64,000 bases of DNA from positions 1 through 64,000 of the forward strand of contig REEG01000148.1 in assembly GCA_007695195.1 (NCBI GenBank), read 5' to 3'. Both the position numbers and the translations under genes were made by a program. The number at the start of each line of letters is the position of its first letter. Position 1 is the stretch's first letter. The notes under the pieces were generated by a model, which was not told where the DNA came from, ran no database searches, and worked only from the letters and a program-made list of their open reading frames with translations. This DNA is from Gemmatimonadales bacterium. Its GTDB lineage: Bacteria; Gemmatimonadota; Gemmatimonadetes; Longimicrobiales; Gaopeijiaceae. This document shows, piece after piece, positions 62,167-64,000 of the stretch.

Positions 62167-63039
62167 TCAGACTTCGGGCTCCGGTGGCTTGGCCACCTCG
62201 GTGGGAACGAGGAGGACGGTGGCATTGGCTCTCCGCACCACCTGCCGGCTCTCGCTCCCCATGACGATCTCGGGGAGTACGCCACGACCGTGGGTCCCCA
62301 TTACCACCATGTTGTGCCGCGACTTCCCACCCTCGGAGAGGATCTCCTCGTGGGGGGTCCCCAGCCGAACCTTGCAGGAAATCTCCGCGTTCCCGGTGGG
62401 GTCAATCTCGGCCGCCAGCTTCTCGAGCTGGGCCATGGCTTCATTGCGCCCATCCTTGGCCTCTACAGGGAGGACGTGGAGCAGCGTGAAGGTCCGAACC
62501 CCGCGGGCTGCCAGCGCCTGGAGCCAGGGAAGGGCCCGTTGGGCCGTAACGGAGAAGTCGGTGGGGTGGACCACCCGATCTGGTAGCCCCTGGCGGCGCG
62601 CCTCCAGCGCCGCATCGGCGTCGTTACGGCCAGCCTGGATCCGCTTCAACATGACCGGACGGTTCGAACGTCGTACCAGCTCCCAGGCCACGCTCCCCAC
62701 GAAGGCTTCCCGGATCCGGGTGTGACTCCGGGACCCGACCACGATGACGTCAGGATCCTTGGAATCAGCGACCTTGATGAGTTCGCTGGCCGGACTCCCG
62801 GTGGGTACCTCCACAGTGACCTTCAAATCCGACTCACCCAAACGCCCGGCCAACTCGTTCAGGCGCTCCCTCAACTCGCCGATTTCCCGGAGCGAGTTGG
62901 ACACCGGTTCCCGGATCGGCCGGGCCACGTGGGCGAGAATGATCTCTCGGGTTCCAAACTCCCGGAGACCCGGAAGTGTTGAGACCAGGGCCTCCGTCGC
63001 GGGAGAGAGGTCCATGGCCACGAGAACGCGCTCGAACAT
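62167..63039 (-). CDS. Tandem universal stress protein
   Basis: From ATG 63039 (GAGG eight bases upstream) the protein has 290 residues, two Usp domains. The first runs from FERVLVAMDLSPATEALV to SNRPVML, with GSRSHTRIREAFVGS. The second ends with MGTHGRGVLPEIVMGSES, a complete G-2x-G-9x-G-S ATP-binding motif. So the C-terminal domain should bind ATP, while the first is degenerate at its third position. Usp proteins build up in stress and starvation. Its promoter is clear. Confidence 0.9.
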   Translation of the reverse strand: MFERVLVAMDLSPATEALVSTLPGLREFGTREIILAHVARPIREPVSNSLREIGELRERLNELAGRLGESDLKVTVEVPTGSPASELIKVADSKDPDVIVVGSRSHTRIREAFVGSVAWELVRRSNRPVMLKRIQAGRNDADAALEARRQGLPDRVVHPTDFSVTAQRALPWLQALAARGVRTFTLLHVLPVEAKDGRNEAMAQLEKLAAEIDPTGNAEISCKVRLGTPHEEILSEGGKSRHNMVVMGTHGRGVLPEIVMGSESRQVVRRANATVLLVPTEVAKPPEPEV

Positions 63040-63225
63040 GAAGGTTACCTCGATAGTGAAGGCGGATGGGGTGAACTTTTTCGGAATAGCGGAGCGTGGC
63101 TCGGAGAGGGGAAGCCCCAGGGGACCGAAGGCCCATGCCACAGGATCGGACGATGCCCGATCCAATGAACCCCCACCCTTCTGCCAGATCCATGCCCGAC
63201 TCTCGATTCCGAGCGCCACCTGCCC

Positions 63226-63254
63226 ATAATGGGAGGCGACGCTCTATTTCTCAA
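63226..63254 (-). promoter_or_regulatory. Sigma-70-type promoter of the usp gene
   Basis: On the minus strand TTGAGA (63254-63249) is followed after exactly 17 bases by CATTAT (63231-63226). The leader to ATG 63039 would be about 180 bases. Confidence 0.65.
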
Positions 63255-63435
63255 GGCGTAACAGGATATTCGCCTGCGCCGGCTGTGGCAAATCCGGTCC
63301 CCTTCCTGGGACATATTGTCTCGGAAAGGGCGGGCGGGAGTGACCCAAGTACGGTTGGTCCCTGGGTTGGGGGAGTGGATTGGGGGTGGATGGGTGTCGG
63401 GAGAGGAGGGTCGGCGGAAGCTCAGGACACCAGGG

Positions 63436-63464
63436 GTGACGGACAGAGGGCAGAACTCTATACT
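63436..63464 (+). promoter_or_regulatory. Sigma-70-type promoter of the WYL regulator
   Basis: GTGACG (63436-63441), a 17-base spacer, and TATACT (63459-63464) give a good match. Transcription would begin near 63471, leaving a 38-base leader before ATG 63509. Confidence 0.6.
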
Positions 63465-63508
63465 TCGCCTGAATCTCCGACGTTACAGTTCCGCACTACC
63501 CCCGGCCC

Positions 63509-64000
63509 ATGAACTCCAAGCCCTCCAAGGTCGTTCGTTTGCTGGATCTCCTGGCGTTTCTCTCGACGCGCCGGTTCCCCGTGTCCGGAGAGACTCTCCT
63601 TTCGGAGTTGCCCGCATATCGGGTGCGCTGGGTCCATGGTACCGATATGGAGCGGGACTCGGTGCGGCGCATGTTCGAGCGGGACAAGCAGGAATTGCGT
63701 GCCCTTGGCATCCCCTTGAGGGTAGAGACCGAGCCCGGGAATGACGAGGCCTCCTACTCCCTGAAGTATGGGGAGTTCTACCTTCCGGTCCTTCGGCTTC
63801 TCGGGGATGCCGGACCCCCCGGGTCCGCTTCCCGGAGGGCGGCGCCTCTCGGGCCCCGAAATCTTCAGATGATGGTGGAGGGCTTGCAGCATGTCATGGA
63901 ACTCCCGTCGTTTCCCCTCCGCCGAGAAGCCCGCTCGGCCCTGCGCAAGCTCACCTTCGACCTGGCCACCGGCCTGGCGGACGGAGACCAGCGCATCGTG
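63509..64000 (+). CDS. WYL-domain transcriptional regulator (5' part, truncated by the window)
   Basis: The open frame runs from ATG 63509 to the last base, 164 codons with no stop, so the gene continues outside. The N-terminus has a winged-helix layout: KVVRLLDLLAFLSTRRFPVS, then DSVRRMFERDKQELRALGIP, then VETEPGNDEASYSLKYGEF. The RDKQELRALGIP turn is typical of WYL regulators such as PafB, PafC and DriD. The WYL ligand-binding domain would lie in the missing part. These proteins often answer to DNA damage or nucleotide signals. Confidence 0.8.
   Translation, partial: MNSKPSKVVRLLDLLAFLSTRRFPVSGETLLSELPAYRVRWVHGTDMERDSVRRMFERDKQELRALGIPLRVETEPGNDEASYSLKYGEFYLPVLRLLGDAGPPGSASRRAAPLGPRNLQMMVEGLQHVMELPSFPLRREARSALRKLTFDLATGLADGDQRIV

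Larger units (their letters stand above)
63040..63508. other. Intergenic region with two divergent promoters
   Basis: This 469-base gene-free stretch separates usp (minus) from the WYL regulator (plus). It holds two recognisable sigma-70-type promoters, listed separately, and purine-rich sequence (63370-63420). No coding region, tRNA or repeat was seen. Confidence 0.75.

Overview
The window is G+C-rich DNA, roughly two thirds G+C by eye, with 63 protein genes packed at short spacings. No tRNA, rRNA, CRISPR array, insertion sequence or phage gene was found. The organism is a diderm bacterium. Evidence is a TonB-dependent receptor with a carboxypeptidase-like N-terminal domain and a lipoprotein partner, Lgt with at least six lipobox lipoproteins, a Tat lipoprotein, and many exported TPR, amidohydrolase and serine-hydrolase proteins. 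Soluble ECF sigma/zinc anti-sigma pairs, DbpA-tailed helicase-like proteins and deoxyhypusine-synthase-like proteins would fit Gemmatimonadota. That placement is inference; no phylogenetic marker was tested.

Layout. 0.2-1.3 kb: ECF sigma factor and soluble zinc anti-sigma, preceded by repeated GGAACC boxes. 1.3-6.6 kb: DsrE protein, dehalogenase-like hydrolase, class A beta-lactamase-like protein, then a minus-strand operon of DUF427, LON-domain and BNR lipoprotein genes. 6.8-15 kb: ettA, TPR and isoaspartyl peptidase genes, PIG-L deacetylase, MenH-like hydrolase, class C serine hydrolase. 15-19.2 kb: minus-strand chain of lgt, pncA, monoheme lipoprotein, amino-acid permease and small membrane protein. 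19.4-23 kb: regulatory block of hybrid histidine kinase, AraC-type regulator with pseudo-receiver, a 48-residue lipopeptide precursor, and a cytosolic TPR protein. 23-32 kb: AbgT transporter, PlsC-like acyltransferase, S41 protease with partner, then an AtzG-like/Tat-amidase/TPR-lipoprotein operon. 32-35 kb: rimB-rimK-AstE-like operon. 35-38.7 kb: HU gene, an apparently dead DEAD-box protein, DsbA-like protein. 38.9-45.4 kb: aminotransferase and methyltransferase, fructosamine kinase with LMW phosphatase, an active DEAD-box helicase with a structured leader, and threonine ammonia-lyase. 45.4-49.5 kb: TonB receptor, partner lipoprotein and DtxR regulator. 50-54.7 kb: NhaC, an unknown protein, CDF exporter and cupin in one overlapping operon. 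54.8-64 kb: ABC-class ATPase, cobalamin-binding-like protein, D-aminoacylase, DHS-like synthase, RsmF-like methyltransferase, tandem Usp and a truncated WYL regulator.

Many junctions are ATGA or GTGA overlaps, so translational coupling appears to be the normal operon style. Two junctions look like CTGA. The strongest leads for new biology are the lipopeptide/TPR/AraC/kinase block (19.4-23.0 kb), the DEAD-box pseudo-helicase (35.9-37.6 kb), the rim operon with a third deacylase-like member (32.1-34.6 kb), and the hairpin leader of the active helicase (42.2 kb).
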